Below, piece by piece: positions 8,651 through 15,989 of a DNA stretch of 30,941 bases. The notes under the pieces are model-generated. The model saw only the letters and a list, made by a program, of their open reading frames with translations, was not told the origin of the DNA and made no database searches. A program made the translations under genes and the position numbers. The stretch spans positions 1 through 30,941 of the IMG/VR virus record IMGVR_UViG_3300005441_000025; one strand, given 5' to 3'. Source of the stretch: a virus. Within the stretch, counting starts at the first letter, position 1, and each line of letters opens with the position of its first letter.

Positions 8651-8690
8651 GCGGAAGCCCCGGACCACCCCCACGGTCCGGGGCTTCCGC
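8651..8690 (+). terminator. Perfect 16-bp hairpin after the capsid block
   Basis: Arms GCGGAAGCCCCGGACC (8651-8666) and GGTCCGGGGCTTCCGC (8675-8690) are exactly complementary, with an 8-base loop. There is no T-tract after it, but GC-rich actinobacterial terminators often lack one. It lies between the capsid block and the rest of the structural operon, so it may reduce, not abolish, downstream transcription and keep capsid mRNA in excess. It could also act as an RNA-stability stem. Confidence 0.7.
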
Positions 8691-8714
8691 GTCCCCAAGA
8701 AAGGCCAACCATCC

Positions 8715-8963
8715 ATGCAGATCGTGTACGCCAAGGACGCCCTGCGGGTCCAGCTGGGCGACGGCTCGGTCCGGCGGTTCCCGCCCGGCTCGCACTGGCC
8801 GGCCGACGACCCGTTCGTGCTGGCCAACCCCGGCCAGTTCTCGCCCGACCCGCGTTACCACCTCGCGTTCACCACCCCGCGGCTCGAGTACTTCGGTGAC
8901 GTGCCTGACGAGGCGGCCACCGCGAATCCCGGCGAGCGCCGCAACACCCGCCGCCCCTCCTGA
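8715..8963 (+). CDS. Unknown small protein after the capsid block
   Basis: This 82-aa protein starts at ATG 8715 with AAGAAAGG at 8697-8704 upstream. It is beta-rich at the N-terminus (MQIVYAKDALRVQLGDGSVRRFPPGSHW) and ends in a basic tail (GERRNTRRPS). The first half, with a Gly-Asp turn and Pro-rich strands, could be a small SH3-like or decoration fold, but this is only an impression. It is the last gene before the sugar cassette. Its start codon lies inside a repeated CCAACCATCC motif that recurs just upstream of the next gene. Confidence 0.65.
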   Translation: MQIVYAKDALRVQLGDGSVRRFPPGSHWPADDPFVLANPGQFSPDPRYHLAFTTPRLEYFGDVPDEAATANPGERRNTRRPS

Positions 8964-8984
8964 TCGCCCGCGGCCGGTGTTTCC

Positions 8985-9036
8985 GTGGATGGTTGGCCGG
9001 CCGCGGGTTCCCAACCATCCACCCCAAACCATCCAC
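8985..9036 (+). repeat. Inverted and direct ACCATCCA repeats before the sugar cassette
   Basis: GTGGATGGTTGG (8985-8996) and CCAACCATCCAC (9011-9022) form a perfect 12-bp inverted repeat with a 14-base loop. A further copy, AAACCATCCAC, follows at 9026-9036, and CCAACCATCC also lies at 8705-8714, right at the start of the preceding gene. The 87-base gap carries no gene. It may be a stem-loop that sets expression of the sugar cassette, or a protein-binding site. Confidence 0.6.
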
Positions 9037-9050
9037 AAGGGGAACCGTCC

Positions 9051-10520
9051 GTGACCGAAGAACCAACCATTGACCCCACGCAGGCGGTCGCCGTCGCCTA
9101 CGTCCACACCGACACCGTCCACTACTCGTGGCACCACTCGATGACCCAGCTCCTCGCGTACGACGCGGCCACCGAAGGCCGGATCTGGACCGGTGGGTAC
9201 GTCGCCATCCGCGGCGGCACCGACGGCCTCGCCGAGGCCCGCAACACCGCGGTCCGGGAATTCCTCGCCGACTCCACCGCTGGCTGGTTGTGGTGGGTGG
9301 ACACCGACATGGGGTTCGCTCCGGACACCGTGGACCGGCTTGTCGAGGCCGCCGATCCCGCCGAACGCCCGGTCGTCGGTGCGTTGGCCTTCGCGAACCG
9401 GGAGGTCGAGAACGACGGCATGGGTGGGCGTCGCTCCGTCATCGCCCCCGTCGTCCTGGACTGGAAGACCATCGACGGCGAGTCCGGCTTCGACACCCGC
9501 TGGGACTACCCGCGTGACACCCTGACCCGGGTGCACGGGGTCGGCTCGGCGTGTGTGCTGATCCACCGGTCGGTGTTCGAGCGGGTCGCCGCGCAGTTCG
9601 GGCCCAACTGGTACAGCCGGGCCCGGAACCCCTCTACCAACGCGCTGATCAGCGAAGACCTGTCCTTCTGCGTGCGGGTCAACGCCCTGGACATCCCGCT
9701 GCACGTGCACACCGGGGTCGGAACCACGCACGCGAAGCTGGCCTGGCTGTCCGAGGAGGACTACTGGCGGCAGCGCGCGGTCAACGCGTCGTCCGGCGTT
9801 CCACTCAAGCTGGTCGGCGAGCAGGGCCCGGAGATGGTCCCGGCACCGGAGCGGACCTGGACCGTGCCGCGGTACGCGATCATCCCGACCCACAACCGGC
9901 CGGCGCGGCTGCTCGCGCTGGTGACGTCGCTGCGCGGCCAGTGCGACCGCGTGCTGGTCCTCGACAACGCCTCCGACCCGCCGGTGGACGCCACCAGGCT
10001 CGACGAGGCGTTCGGCGGCCACGACGTGCAGGTCTGGCGCGACGAGGAGCAGCCGCCGCACCTGAGCCGGTACTGGAACGTGCTGCTCGACCGGATCGCC
10101 GAGCACACCGAGTCCGAGGGCATCACCACCTGGGACGTCGCGATCCTCAATGACGACGCGACGGTCCCGGCCGGCTGGTACGACGCGTGCTCCAACGGAC
10201 TGCGCGCCCACGGGACAGCGGTCATCGCGCACACCACCATGACCCGCCCGGCGCTGCTCACCGAGCTGGGCAACGACCCCCGCAACCGGATGACCCCGCA
10301 TGCCTTCGTGATCCGCGGCGAGATCGGCATGCGCGCGGACGAGGCCATGCGCTGGTGGTACTTCGACTCCGACCTCGACCAGCGGGCCCGGCTCGCCGGC
10401 GGCGTGCTGTACGTGCGCGGGCCGCAGGTAGCGAATCTGCTCGCCAACACCACGACCAGGGGGGCGCTGGCCGAGCAGGCGCTGAAGGACCGGGCCGTCT
10501 TCGAAGCGAAGTGGTCGTGA
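9051..10520 (+). CDS. Two-domain glycosyltransferase (tandem GT-A)
   Basis: This 489-aa cytoplasmic enzyme appears to be two GT-A domains in tandem. The first (about residues 12-265) has the DxD-type metal/nucleotide-sugar site in WWVDTDMGF (Asp84-Asp86), a VHGVGSACVLIHR segment and an EDLSFCVRV segment typical of this class. The second (about 275-489) opens with PTHNRPARL (279-287), then LVLDNAS and LNDDA (Asp368-Asp369), as in GT2 enzymes. Start GTG 9051 follows AGGGGAACC. It overlaps the next gene as TGATG. Lying inside the head-tail operon, it most simply glycosylates virion proteins; the acceptor and donor are unknown. Two active sites could add two sugars in sequence. Confidence 0.85.
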   Translation: MTEEPTIDPTQAVAVAYVHTDTVHYSWHHSMTQLLAYDAATEGRIWTGGYVAIRGGTDGLAEARNTAVREFLADSTAGWLWWVDTDMGFAPDTVDRLVEAADPAERPVVGALAFANREVENDGMGGRRSVIAPVVLDWKTIDGESGFDTRWDYPRDTLTRVHGVGSACVLIHRSVFERVAAQFGPNWYSRARNPSTNALISEDLSFCVRVNALDIPLHVHTGVGTTHAKLAWLSEEDYWRQRAVNASSGVPLKLVGEQGPEMVPAPERTWTVPRYAIIPTHNRPARLLALVTSLRGQCDRVLVLDNASDPPVDATRLDEAFGGHDVQVWRDEEQPPHLSRYWNVLLDRIAEHTESEGITTWDVAILNDDATVPAGWYDACSNGLRAHGTAVIAHTTMTRPALLTELGNDPRNRMTPHAFVIRGEIGMRADEAMRWWYFDSDLDQRARLAGGVLYVRGPQVANLLANTTTRGALAEQALKDRAVFEAKWS

Positions 10521-10723
10521 TGAGCGGCGATCGTGCGCTGATCGAGGCGCTCACCTCGGCCGTGGTGCTCGGGCCTACGGACAAGCTCGTCCTCGTCATG
10601 AAGGACCTGACGCGACCCGAGTACGACCAGATCCGCGCGTCGCTCGACGCAACCCGGTTCGCCGACCGGGTGCTGGTCGTCGGCGGACCGGCGGAGTTGG
10701 CCGTACTGCGGGGCGAGTCGTGA
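10520..10723 (+). CDS. Unknown 67-aa protein within the sugar cassette
   Basis: The ATG at 10520 overlaps the preceding stop (TGATG), and the gene's stop overlaps the next GTG at 10720, so it is tightly coupled to two glycosyltransferase genes. The protein reads as alternating helices and strands (DKLVLVMKDLTRPEYDQI, RVLVVGGPAELAVL), reminiscent of half a Rossmann-like fold. No motif or membrane segment is seen. It may help a neighbouring glycosyltransferase or be a small acceptor or binding protein. Coupling and codon use make it a likely real gene. Confidence 0.65.
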   Translation: MSGDRALIEALTSAVVLGPTDKLVLVMKDLTRPEYDQIRASLDATRFADRVLVVGGPAELAVLRGES

Positions 10724-11337
10724 TCGGCTACGGAACCTGCGTCGGCTCCTGGGAGAAGCTGCGCCGCAACGTCATCCCGCACACCGGCGACCGGCCGCTG
10801 TTCGCCCTGTCCGGGCAGACCCAGCTCACGGTGGCGTACAACACCATCCTCGACGGCTACCGGGGCAGGGACCTCGACGCGGTGATCCTGCTGCACGACG
10901 ACCTGGAAATGCTCGACCCGCTCGCCGAGGACAAGTTCCTGATGGCCCTCACCGACCGCGACGTCGCGCTCGTCGGGGTCTGCGGCGGCAAGGGCGACAA
11001 GACGCTGGCCTGGTGGACGTCGGAGACGACCGGCCACCAGATGACCGACTCCGGAATGCTCGACTTCGGCGAACGCACCGGGGACGTCGCGTTCATCGAA
11101 GGCTCGATCATGGTCTTCAGCCCGTGGGCCGTCGAGAACCTGCGCTTCGACGAGCGGTATCCCGGTTTCCTCGGCTACGACGACGTCTGCCTCACCGCCC
11201 GGGCCGCCGGCAAGCGGGTCACCGTCGCCGACGTGGACACCCACCACCACTCCACGGTCGGATTCAAGTCGCCCGCGATCGCCGCCGCCTGGGACGTCGC
11301 GGAGGAAATCTTCCAGGAGAAATGGTGGGGCCGGTGA
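10720..11337 (+). CDS. Glycosyltransferase, GT-A type
   Basis: This 205-aa protein fits a compact GT-A glycosyltransferase. The metal-binding acidic site is in ILLHDDLEML (Asp60-Asp61), the acceptor-side loop is FLGYDDVCLTAR (Asp154-Asp155), and a His cluster at 175-177 (DTHHHSTVG) matches the C-terminal metal ligand seen in related enzymes. The N-terminus lacks a clear Rossmann opening strand but includes QTQLTVAYNTILDGY, as in enzymes that modify proteins or lipids near this fold. Start GTG 10720 overlaps the upstream stop; its own stop overlaps the next start. It probably adds a sugar in series with its neighbours. Confidence 0.8.
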   Translation: MIGYGTCVGSWEKLRRNVIPHTGDRPLFALSGQTQLTVAYNTILDGYRGRDLDAVILLHDDLEMLDPLAEDKFLMALTDRDVALVGVCGGKGDKTLAWWTSETTGHQMTDSGMLDFGERTGDVAFIEGSIMVFSPWAVENLRFDERYPGFLGYDDVCLTARAAGKRVTVADVDTHHHSTVGFKSPAIAAAWDVAEEIFQEKWWGR

Positions 11338-11603
11338 CGACGCACCCCGAGGTGAACTGCGAGCGGTGCGGCGCGCTGGTCGAGGTCGATTGGATCGACG
11401 TGTCGACCCTCGCCGACGTCGAGTCGGTGTATATCCAGGGGCGTCGCGAGCCGTGCCCGACGAAAGGCTGCGGCACCACCTGTCCGATCTGCCACCGCGA
11501 GCCCGGGGACATCCACTCCGGAGCCTGTGCGCCGATCGTGCTCGGCAAGGTGCAGGACCAGACCCGCGTCACCCGCGAGGACTGCCTGGCGGTGATCCGG
11601 TGA
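11334..11603 (+). CDS. Small Cys-rich zinc-ribbon-like protein
   Basis: This 89-aa protein starts at GTG 11334 (GTGA overlap) and ends in a GTGA overlap with the methyltransferase gene. It has CERCG near the N-terminus (about residues 8-12), then CPTKGC, CPICHRE and a later Cys (SGAC), enough for one or two zinc sites. The basic QDQTRVTREDCLAVIR tail is helical. It could be a metal-binding partner or adaptor for the sugar enzymes. No catalytic motif is evident. Its strict overlap with both neighbours supports a shared function. Confidence 0.7.
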   Translation: MTTHPEVNCERCGALVEVDWIDVSTLADVESVYIQGRREPCPTKGCGTTCPICHREPGDIHSGACAPIVLGKVQDQTRVTREDCLAVIR

Positions 11604-12787
11604 AGCGCACCTCCTGCTCCGCCTGCGGCCACATCGAGCTGGACCAGTTCCTCGACCTGGGCGAATCGCCGATCGCGGACGCCTACACGGCCACCGCGGA
11701 CGAGCCCGTCGAGCGGTTCCCGCTCCAGGTGGCGGTGTGCGCGAAATGCCGGCTGGTGCAGTTGCTGGAGGTCGTCGACCACGACGTGCTCTTCGGCACT
11801 GGCTACTCGTTCTACAGCAGCGCGAGCGCGCCGCTGAGCGCCTACCACGCCGCCTACGCCCGGGACCTGCTCCGCCGGTACCCGGACCTCGCCCGCCGCG
11901 GCGTGGTCGAGGTCGGCTGCAACGACGGGGACATGCTGCGGCACTTCGCCGGCTACCCGGCTGTCGGGGTGGACCCGGCCGGCGGGCCGGCGGCCACCGC
12001 GACCGGGCGCGGCCTGGACGTGCTGGTGCGGCCGTTCGGACTCGCCGCCGCGCACGACATCCGGGACCGGCGCGGCCGGGCCGGGATCGTCGTCGCCAAC
12101 CATGTCCTCGCGCACGTCGCCGACGTCGCCGACGTACTCGCCGGCATCCGCGCCCTGCTCGCGCCGGATGGCGTGGCCACGGTCGAGGTCCAGTACCTGC
12201 CGGACCTGCTCGTGAACAACGCCTTCGATTTGATTTATCACGAGCATCGCAACTTCTTCAGCCTGTCCAGCCTGGAGCAGGCCGCATCGCGCCACGGGCT
12301 GTTCGTCTCCGCCGCCGCACTGACCGACCGGCAGGGCGGGTCGCTGCGGGTCACCCTGGCCACCACGCCGCAGCCCAGCGTCGCCGTGGACGCGCTGCGG
12401 GCATCTGAGAGCTGGCTGGACAACTGGGGCGCCTACGAGGGGATGCAGGGACGGGTCGAGCGGATCCGGACCCGGCTGCTCGACCTCATCGCCGCCGAAC
12501 TGCGGGCCGAACGGACCGTGGCCGGCTGCGGCGCCCCCGCCAAGGCCACCACCCTGCTCAACTTCTGCGGCCTGACCCGCAACGAGCTGCGGCTGGTCAC
12601 CGACACCACCCCGGCCAAGCAGGGCCGCTACATACCCGGCACCGGCATACCGATCCTCGCCCCGGCCGAGGTGGCCGGCGGGGTCGACACCTACCTTTGC
12701 CTGGCCTGGAACTACACCCGCACGATGATCCGCAACAACCCGCGGCCCCGATGGATCGTCCCGATTCCCGCCCCCGTGCTGTTGTGA
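11600..12787 (+). CDS. Sugar C-methyltransferase, TylCIII/NovU type
   Basis: This 395-aa SAM-dependent enzyme should methylate a carbon, usually C-3, of a nucleotide-linked 4-keto-6-deoxy sugar. Domain order matches the family: an N-terminal zinc-binding domain with CSAC (Cys6, Cys9) and CAKC (Cys47, Cys50) plus LGESPIADAY; a central Rossmann methyltransferase with EVGCNDGDML (104-113); the family signature YHEHRNFFSL (213-222); and the C-terminal domain with GAPAKATTLLNFCG (311-324), then KQGRYIPGTGIPI. Length is normal. Start GTG 11600 overlaps the previous stop, and its stop overlaps the SDR start. Such an enzyme needs a 4-keto sugar donor, which no complete pathway in this window supplies; the host pool is a likely source. 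Confidence 0.92.
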   Translation: MKRTSCSACGHIELDQFLDLGESPIADAYTATADEPVERFPLQVAVCAKCRLVQLLEVVDHDVLFGTGYSFYSSASAPLSAYHAAYARDLLRRYPDLARRGVVEVGCNDGDMLRHFAGYPAVGVDPAGGPAATATGRGLDVLVRPFGLAAAHDIRDRRGRAGIVVANHVLAHVADVADVLAGIRALLAPDGVATVEVQYLPDLLVNNAFDLIYHEHRNFFSLSSLEQAASRHGLFVSAAALTDRQGGSLRVTLATTPQPSVAVDALRASESWLDNWGAYEGMQGRVERIRTRLLDLIAAELRAERTVAGCGAPAKATTLLNFCGLTRNELRLVTDTTPAKQGRYIPGTGIPILAPAEVAGGVDTYLCLAWNYTRTMIRNNPRPRWIVPIPAPVLL

Positions 12788-13668
12788 CGGCGCTGATCCT
12801 GGGAGTCAGCGGCCAGGACGGCTACTACCTGGCCGAGCAGCTGCTCGACGCCGGCCAGACCGTATTCGGACTGGTGCGCCGGCCACGGACGTGGCCGCTC
12901 GGGGTGCGGCTGCTGCACGGCGACCTCCTCGACCAGGGCAGCCTTGAACGCGCACTGAGGGTCGCCCGCCCCGACGTCGTCTACAACCTCGCCGCAGTCA
13001 CCGCACCCGGCGGGGCGTGGGGCACCCAGCAACCGCCGCTGCTGGCGGACGTGACCGCGCTCGGGCCGGTGCGGCTGCTCGACGCGGTGCTCCAGGTCTG
13101 CCCGGACGCCACGGTGGTGCACGCCTCCTCCTCGGCGATCTACGACCCGCACCGCTACGGCCTCTACGGCATCTCCAAGCTGTTCGCCCACCAGGCCGTG
13201 CAGGGTTGCCGCACCCGTGGGCTGCGCTGCTCCAACGCGGTGCTGTACTCGCACACCTCACCCCGCCAGGACGGCCGTTTCCTCGCCCCGACGATCTGCG
13301 CCACCCTGGCCCGCATCCGGGCCGGCTCCCCGGAGCGGCTACGGCTCACCGATGTCCTCGGCCGCCGTGACTGGGGCTACGCACCCGACTTCACCCGGGC
13401 GCTGACACTGATCGGCACAACGGACCGGCCCGGGGACTACGTGGTCGCCACCGGGCACCGCCACACCGTGCGGGACTTCGTGGACGTGGCCCTCGACGCG
13501 GCCGAACTGGACTGGTCCGTCGTCGACATCGACCAGGGGCCCGTCGCCCCCGCCGAGCACCCCGCCGACCTCACCGAGGTGCAGGCACTGGGGTGGAAGT
13601 CCGGGACGAACTTCGCGGCGATGGTCCGGCTGATGGTGGAGGCCGCGTGGACATCAGCGTCGCCATAG
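12784..13668 (+). CDS. NAD(P)-dependent nucleotide-sugar SDR (GMD-like fold)
   Basis: This 294-aa extended SDR begins with the sugar-nucleotide cofactor signature GVSGQDGYYLAEQLL (7-21), closest in wording to GDP-mannose 4,6-dehydratases. It has the active-site Tyr-x-x-x-Lys in YGISK (Tyr128, Lys132) and Ser residues at 115-117 (SSSAIYDP). Dehydratases carry a catalytic Glu after that Ser run (S-E); here the residue is Ala118. That makes 4,6-dehydration less likely and a 4-ketoreductase or epimerase role plausible. In antibiotic sugar clusters such as mycarose a reductase acts after the C-methyltransferase, which is the order seen here. Start GTG 12784 (GTGA overlap). It ends 22 bases inside the next gene. 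Confidence 0.85.
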   Translation: MTALILGVSGQDGYYLAEQLLDAGQTVFGLVRRPRTWPLGVRLLHGDLLDQGSLERALRVARPDVVYNLAAVTAPGGAWGTQQPPLLADVTALGPVRLLDAVLQVCPDATVVHASSSAIYDPHRYGLYGISKLFAHQAVQGCRTRGLRCSNAVLYSHTSPRQDGRFLAPTICATLARIRAGSPERLRLTDVLGRRDWGYAPDFTRALTLIGTTDRPGDYVVATGHRHTVRDFVDVALDAAELDWSVVDIDQGPVAPAEHPADLTEVQALGWKSGTNFAAMVRLMVEAAWTSASP

Positions 13669-14207
13669 CCACCCACCCGCCACGCATGGGGCCAGGGGGG
13701 CCGTACGAGCGGGCATTGGCCAGCGTGCAGGGCCAGACCCTGCGACCGGTGGCGGTGCAGGTCGCGCTCGACGTCAGCGGCGCCGGCGCGGCCCACACCC
13801 GCAACCGCGCGCTCGCCATGGTCGACACGGAGTGGGTCGCTTTCCTGGACTCCGACGACGAGCTGTATCCGGACCACCTCAAGCTGTGCGCCCGGTACGC
13901 CCGCCTCACCGGAGTGGACGTCGTCTACCCGCAGTGGGACGGCGACGACCCGACCGGCATGCAGGGCAAACCCTTCGATGCCGCACTGCTGGCCCGAGCC
14001 AACTACATCCCGGTGACCGTCCTCGCTCGCACCGAAGCCGTACGCGCCGCAGGTGGCTTCCAGGACCACCCCGACGACACCGGTGACCCCTGCGAGGACT
14101 GGGGACTCTGGCTCGCCATGTGCGAGCAGGGCGCGAAGTTCGGCCACCTCCCGATCACGACATGGCGCATGCACCCCGGCGGTACCCGCGGCCGGCCGGA
14201 CCGATAG
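13647..14207 (+). CDS. GT2-like glycosyltransferase
   Basis: This 186-aa protein has the GT2 layout: strand VDISVAIATHPPR, ALASVQGQTLRPV, the conserved AAHTRNRALAMV helix, the nucleotide-sugar/metal site AFLDSDDELYPDH (Asp68, Asp70, Asp71), and an acceptor-side EDWGLWLAM helix (CEDWGLWL). It is short for the family but contains the full core. Start GTG 13647 is four bases after GGAGG and overlaps the SDR gene by 22 bp. It closes the sugar cassette, and a structural gene starts nine bases later. Likely role: transfer of the modified sugar, acceptor unknown. Confidence 0.85.
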   Translation: MDISVAIATHPPRMGPGGPYERALASVQGQTLRPVAVQVALDVSGAGAAHTRNRALAMVDTEWVAFLDSDDELYPDHLKLCARYARLTGVDVVYPQWDGDDPTGMQGKPFDAALLARANYIPVTVLARTEAVRAAGGFQDHPDDTGDPCEDWGLWLAMCEQGAKFGHLPITTWRMHPGGTRGRPDR

Positions 14208-14215
14208 GAGCAGCA

Positions 14216-14932
14216 ATGCACGGTGGCACCATCGGCCCGTCCGGAGACCTCGGGCTGGCCATCATCCGCAGGTCCGGCGCCCGGATCCCCGTGGTGGAGC
14301 CGAGAGCCTGGCCCATGCGTCCGGTCACCGTCACGGACGTGCTCGATCACGGCGCCCCACAGAAGGGCCTCAGTCGGGAGGTCAACGACTGGCGCCTGCG
14401 TAACCTGCGGCACCTGTGGCGGGGTGTCCGCAGGGTCGGGCTCGCCCGGTCGCTGCGGCTGCCGACGATGTTCGGGCAGCTGTGGCTGACGGTGATCCGG
14501 GCCGACGGCGAGGTCGTCGACCTGGGCCTCGCGTCGCTGCGCGTCGTGACGACGGCCGGCGTGAACTTCCTCGTCGACGCGATGCAGGGCACCGTCGAGC
14601 CGGAGATCCTCAAATACCACGGCATCGGCACCGGCAACACCGCCGAGGCTGCCGCTGACACCGCGCTGGTCACCGAATCCACGACCGCACTGAACCCGGA
14701 CAACACGCGGGCGACCGGCACGCTGACCGAAGGCGCGTCGGCGAACATCTTCCGCACCGTCGGCACCCTCACTGCGGACGCCACCATCGCCGCCGTCGAA
14801 CACGGCATCTTCTCGCAGGCCGCCACCGGCGGCGGGACGCTGCTGGACCGCTCCGTGTTCTCCACGGTGACGCTGGCCTCGGGCGACTCACTCCAGGCGA
14901 CGTACGACCTGACCTTCACGGCCGGCTCCTAG
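14216..14932 (+). CDS. Probable virion structural protein
   Basis: This 238-aa protein starts at ATG 14216 after TAGGAG. The N-terminal half is basic (RLRNLRHLWRGVRRVGLARSLRL) and probably anchors to another protein. The C-terminal half is Gly/Thr/Ala-rich and beta-like (KYHGIGTGNTAEAAADTALVTE, then repeats of TGTLT / VGTLT), the kind of sequence found in phage tail-fibre or capsid-decoration proteins. No enzymatic motif. It opens the group of five presumed decoration or neck proteins, right after the sugar genes, so it is a reasonable candidate glycan acceptor. Confidence 0.7.
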   Translation: MHGGTIGPSGDLGLAIIRRSGARIPVVEPRAWPMRPVTVTDVLDHGAPQKGLSREVNDWRLRNLRHLWRGVRRVGLARSLRLPTMFGQLWLTVIRADGEVVDLGLASLRVVTTAGVNFLVDAMQGTVEPEILKYHGIGTGNTAEAAADTALVTESTTALNPDNTRATGTLTEGASANIFRTVGTLTADATIAAVEHGIFSQAATGGGTLLDRSVFSTVTLASGDSLQATYDLTFTAGS

Positions 14933-14968
14933 AGGCGGTTCCGCTCAACTGACCGCAGGGAGACCACC

Positions 14969-15262
14969 ATGCCCGAGCTCGAACTGAACACCGGCCTGCC
15001 CCCGACCTCGCCCTACGTGATCCAGTTCGGGCTGAACGGCAAGGTCTTCACCTGCACCATCACGTTCAACGAAGGCACCCGGGCGTTGCAGAACATCAAG
15101 CTCGACCGGGACGCCACGTTGACCCAGTACAGCAGCCTGACCATCAACGGCGTGAGCATCGGCTCGCCCACCGCTGGCGGCACGCTCACCGTGTCAGGTC
15201 CGACCCTGGCCGGGTTCGGCCTCAACGTGTTCGAGGACATCGGTCCCGTCGGGCTGGCGTAG
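14969..15262 (+). CDS. Small beta-rich structural protein
   Basis: This 97-aa protein starts at ATG 14969 with AGGGAGACC upstream. It is beta-rich, Thr/Ser/Gly-rich and acidic at the start (MPELELNTGLPPTSPYV), with strands VIQFGLNGKVFTCTITF and TLTVSGPTLAGFGLNVF. It has the length and look of a head-decoration or head-tail joining protein. No motif identifies it more closely, and it is assigned by context only. Confidence 0.65.
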   Translation: MPELELNTGLPPTSPYVIQFGLNGKVFTCTITFNEGTRALQNIKLDRDATLTQYSSLTINGVSIGSPTAGGTLTVSGPTLAGFGLNVFEDIGPVGLA

Positions 15263-15269
15263 GCACTGA

Positions 15270-15977
15270 ATGGCGATCGCGGCCGGCCTCGATCCGGCGT
15301 TCACCACGGCGACCACCGGATCGGCCGTGACGACCGCCGGGTTTTCGCCGGTCGCCAACTCGCTGATCGTCGCGGTGGCCAGCACGGACAGCGGGACGGG
15401 CACCATCACCGTCGTCTTCTCCGATTCCGTCGGTCTCAGCTGGACGGAGATCCTGCCCGAGCAGACCGGCACCGGCGGCGGAACGGTGTCCGCGGCGTGG
15501 GCGTACACCACCCCGTCGCAGTCCGGCATGACCGTCACCACGACGTGGACCGGCACCGGCACCAGCGGTGGAAAAGGCGTCAAGGTCACCACGTTCACGG
15601 GCGCACATTCCACGGTGCCGATCGGCGCGTCGAGCCGGGGCACCTCCGGCACCAACAACCTGACGGTGTCCTACACCAACACCGTCGACGGGTCGCTGGG
15701 CATGGCCGCCGGCACCGAGTTCAACGCCCTCGGCCTGCCCACGAGCACCGACACCGAGCAGGCGTACCACCTCAGTGGCGCCGTCGACGGGATCTCGGTG
15801 TACAAGGCCGCGACCACCAGCGGCACCGGAAACACGGTGAACCTCAACCTCGACGCCGGCTCGACCGGTACCGCCATGTGGTCCTACTTCGTCTTCGAAC
15901 TCCTGCCCGCCGCGGTCGCCGCCGTGTCGGACCCGCTCCGCCGCCGCCCGCAAATGGGGGCGCTTCTCCAGCTCTGA
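15270..15977 (+). CDS. Ig-like, Thr/Gly-rich presumed decoration protein
   Basis: This 235-aa protein is very rich in Thr, Ser, Gly and Ala, with alternating beta strands and few charges, typical of Ig-like virion surface domains (for example SLIVAVASTDSGTGTITVVF and GMTVTTTWTGTGTSGGKG). The C-terminal 15 residues are basic (DPLRRRPQMGALLQL). The ATG at 15270 follows the previous stop by seven bases and has no strong ribosome site, so it may be coupled. The many surface Ser/Thr residues would suit O-glycosylation by the cassette enzymes, but this is inference. Confidence 0.65.
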   Translation: MAIAAGLDPAFTTATTGSAVTTAGFSPVANSLIVAVASTDSGTGTITVVFSDSVGLSWTEILPEQTGTGGGTVSAAWAYTTPSQSGMTVTTTWTGTGTSGGKGVKVTTFTGAHSTVPIGASSRGTSGTNNLTVSYTNTVDGSLGMAAGTEFNALGLPTSTDTEQAYHLSGAVDGISVYKAATTSGTGNTVNLNLDAGSTGTAMWSYFVFELLPAAVAAVSDPLRRRPQMGALLQL

Positions 15978-15989
15978 GGGAGGTCGCCC

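Noticed and set aside
6652-8712. Long leftward open frame of 686 codons opposite the capsid gene
   Set aside because: It is an antisense shadow caused by high GC; the plus-strand capsid and protease have clear motifs and ribosome sites, and the leftward text is low-complexity Arg/Gly/Val.
8439-10301. Leftward open frame of 620 codons opposite the first glycosyltransferase
   Set aside because: Shadow of well-supported rightward genes, with no plausible start region or motifs.
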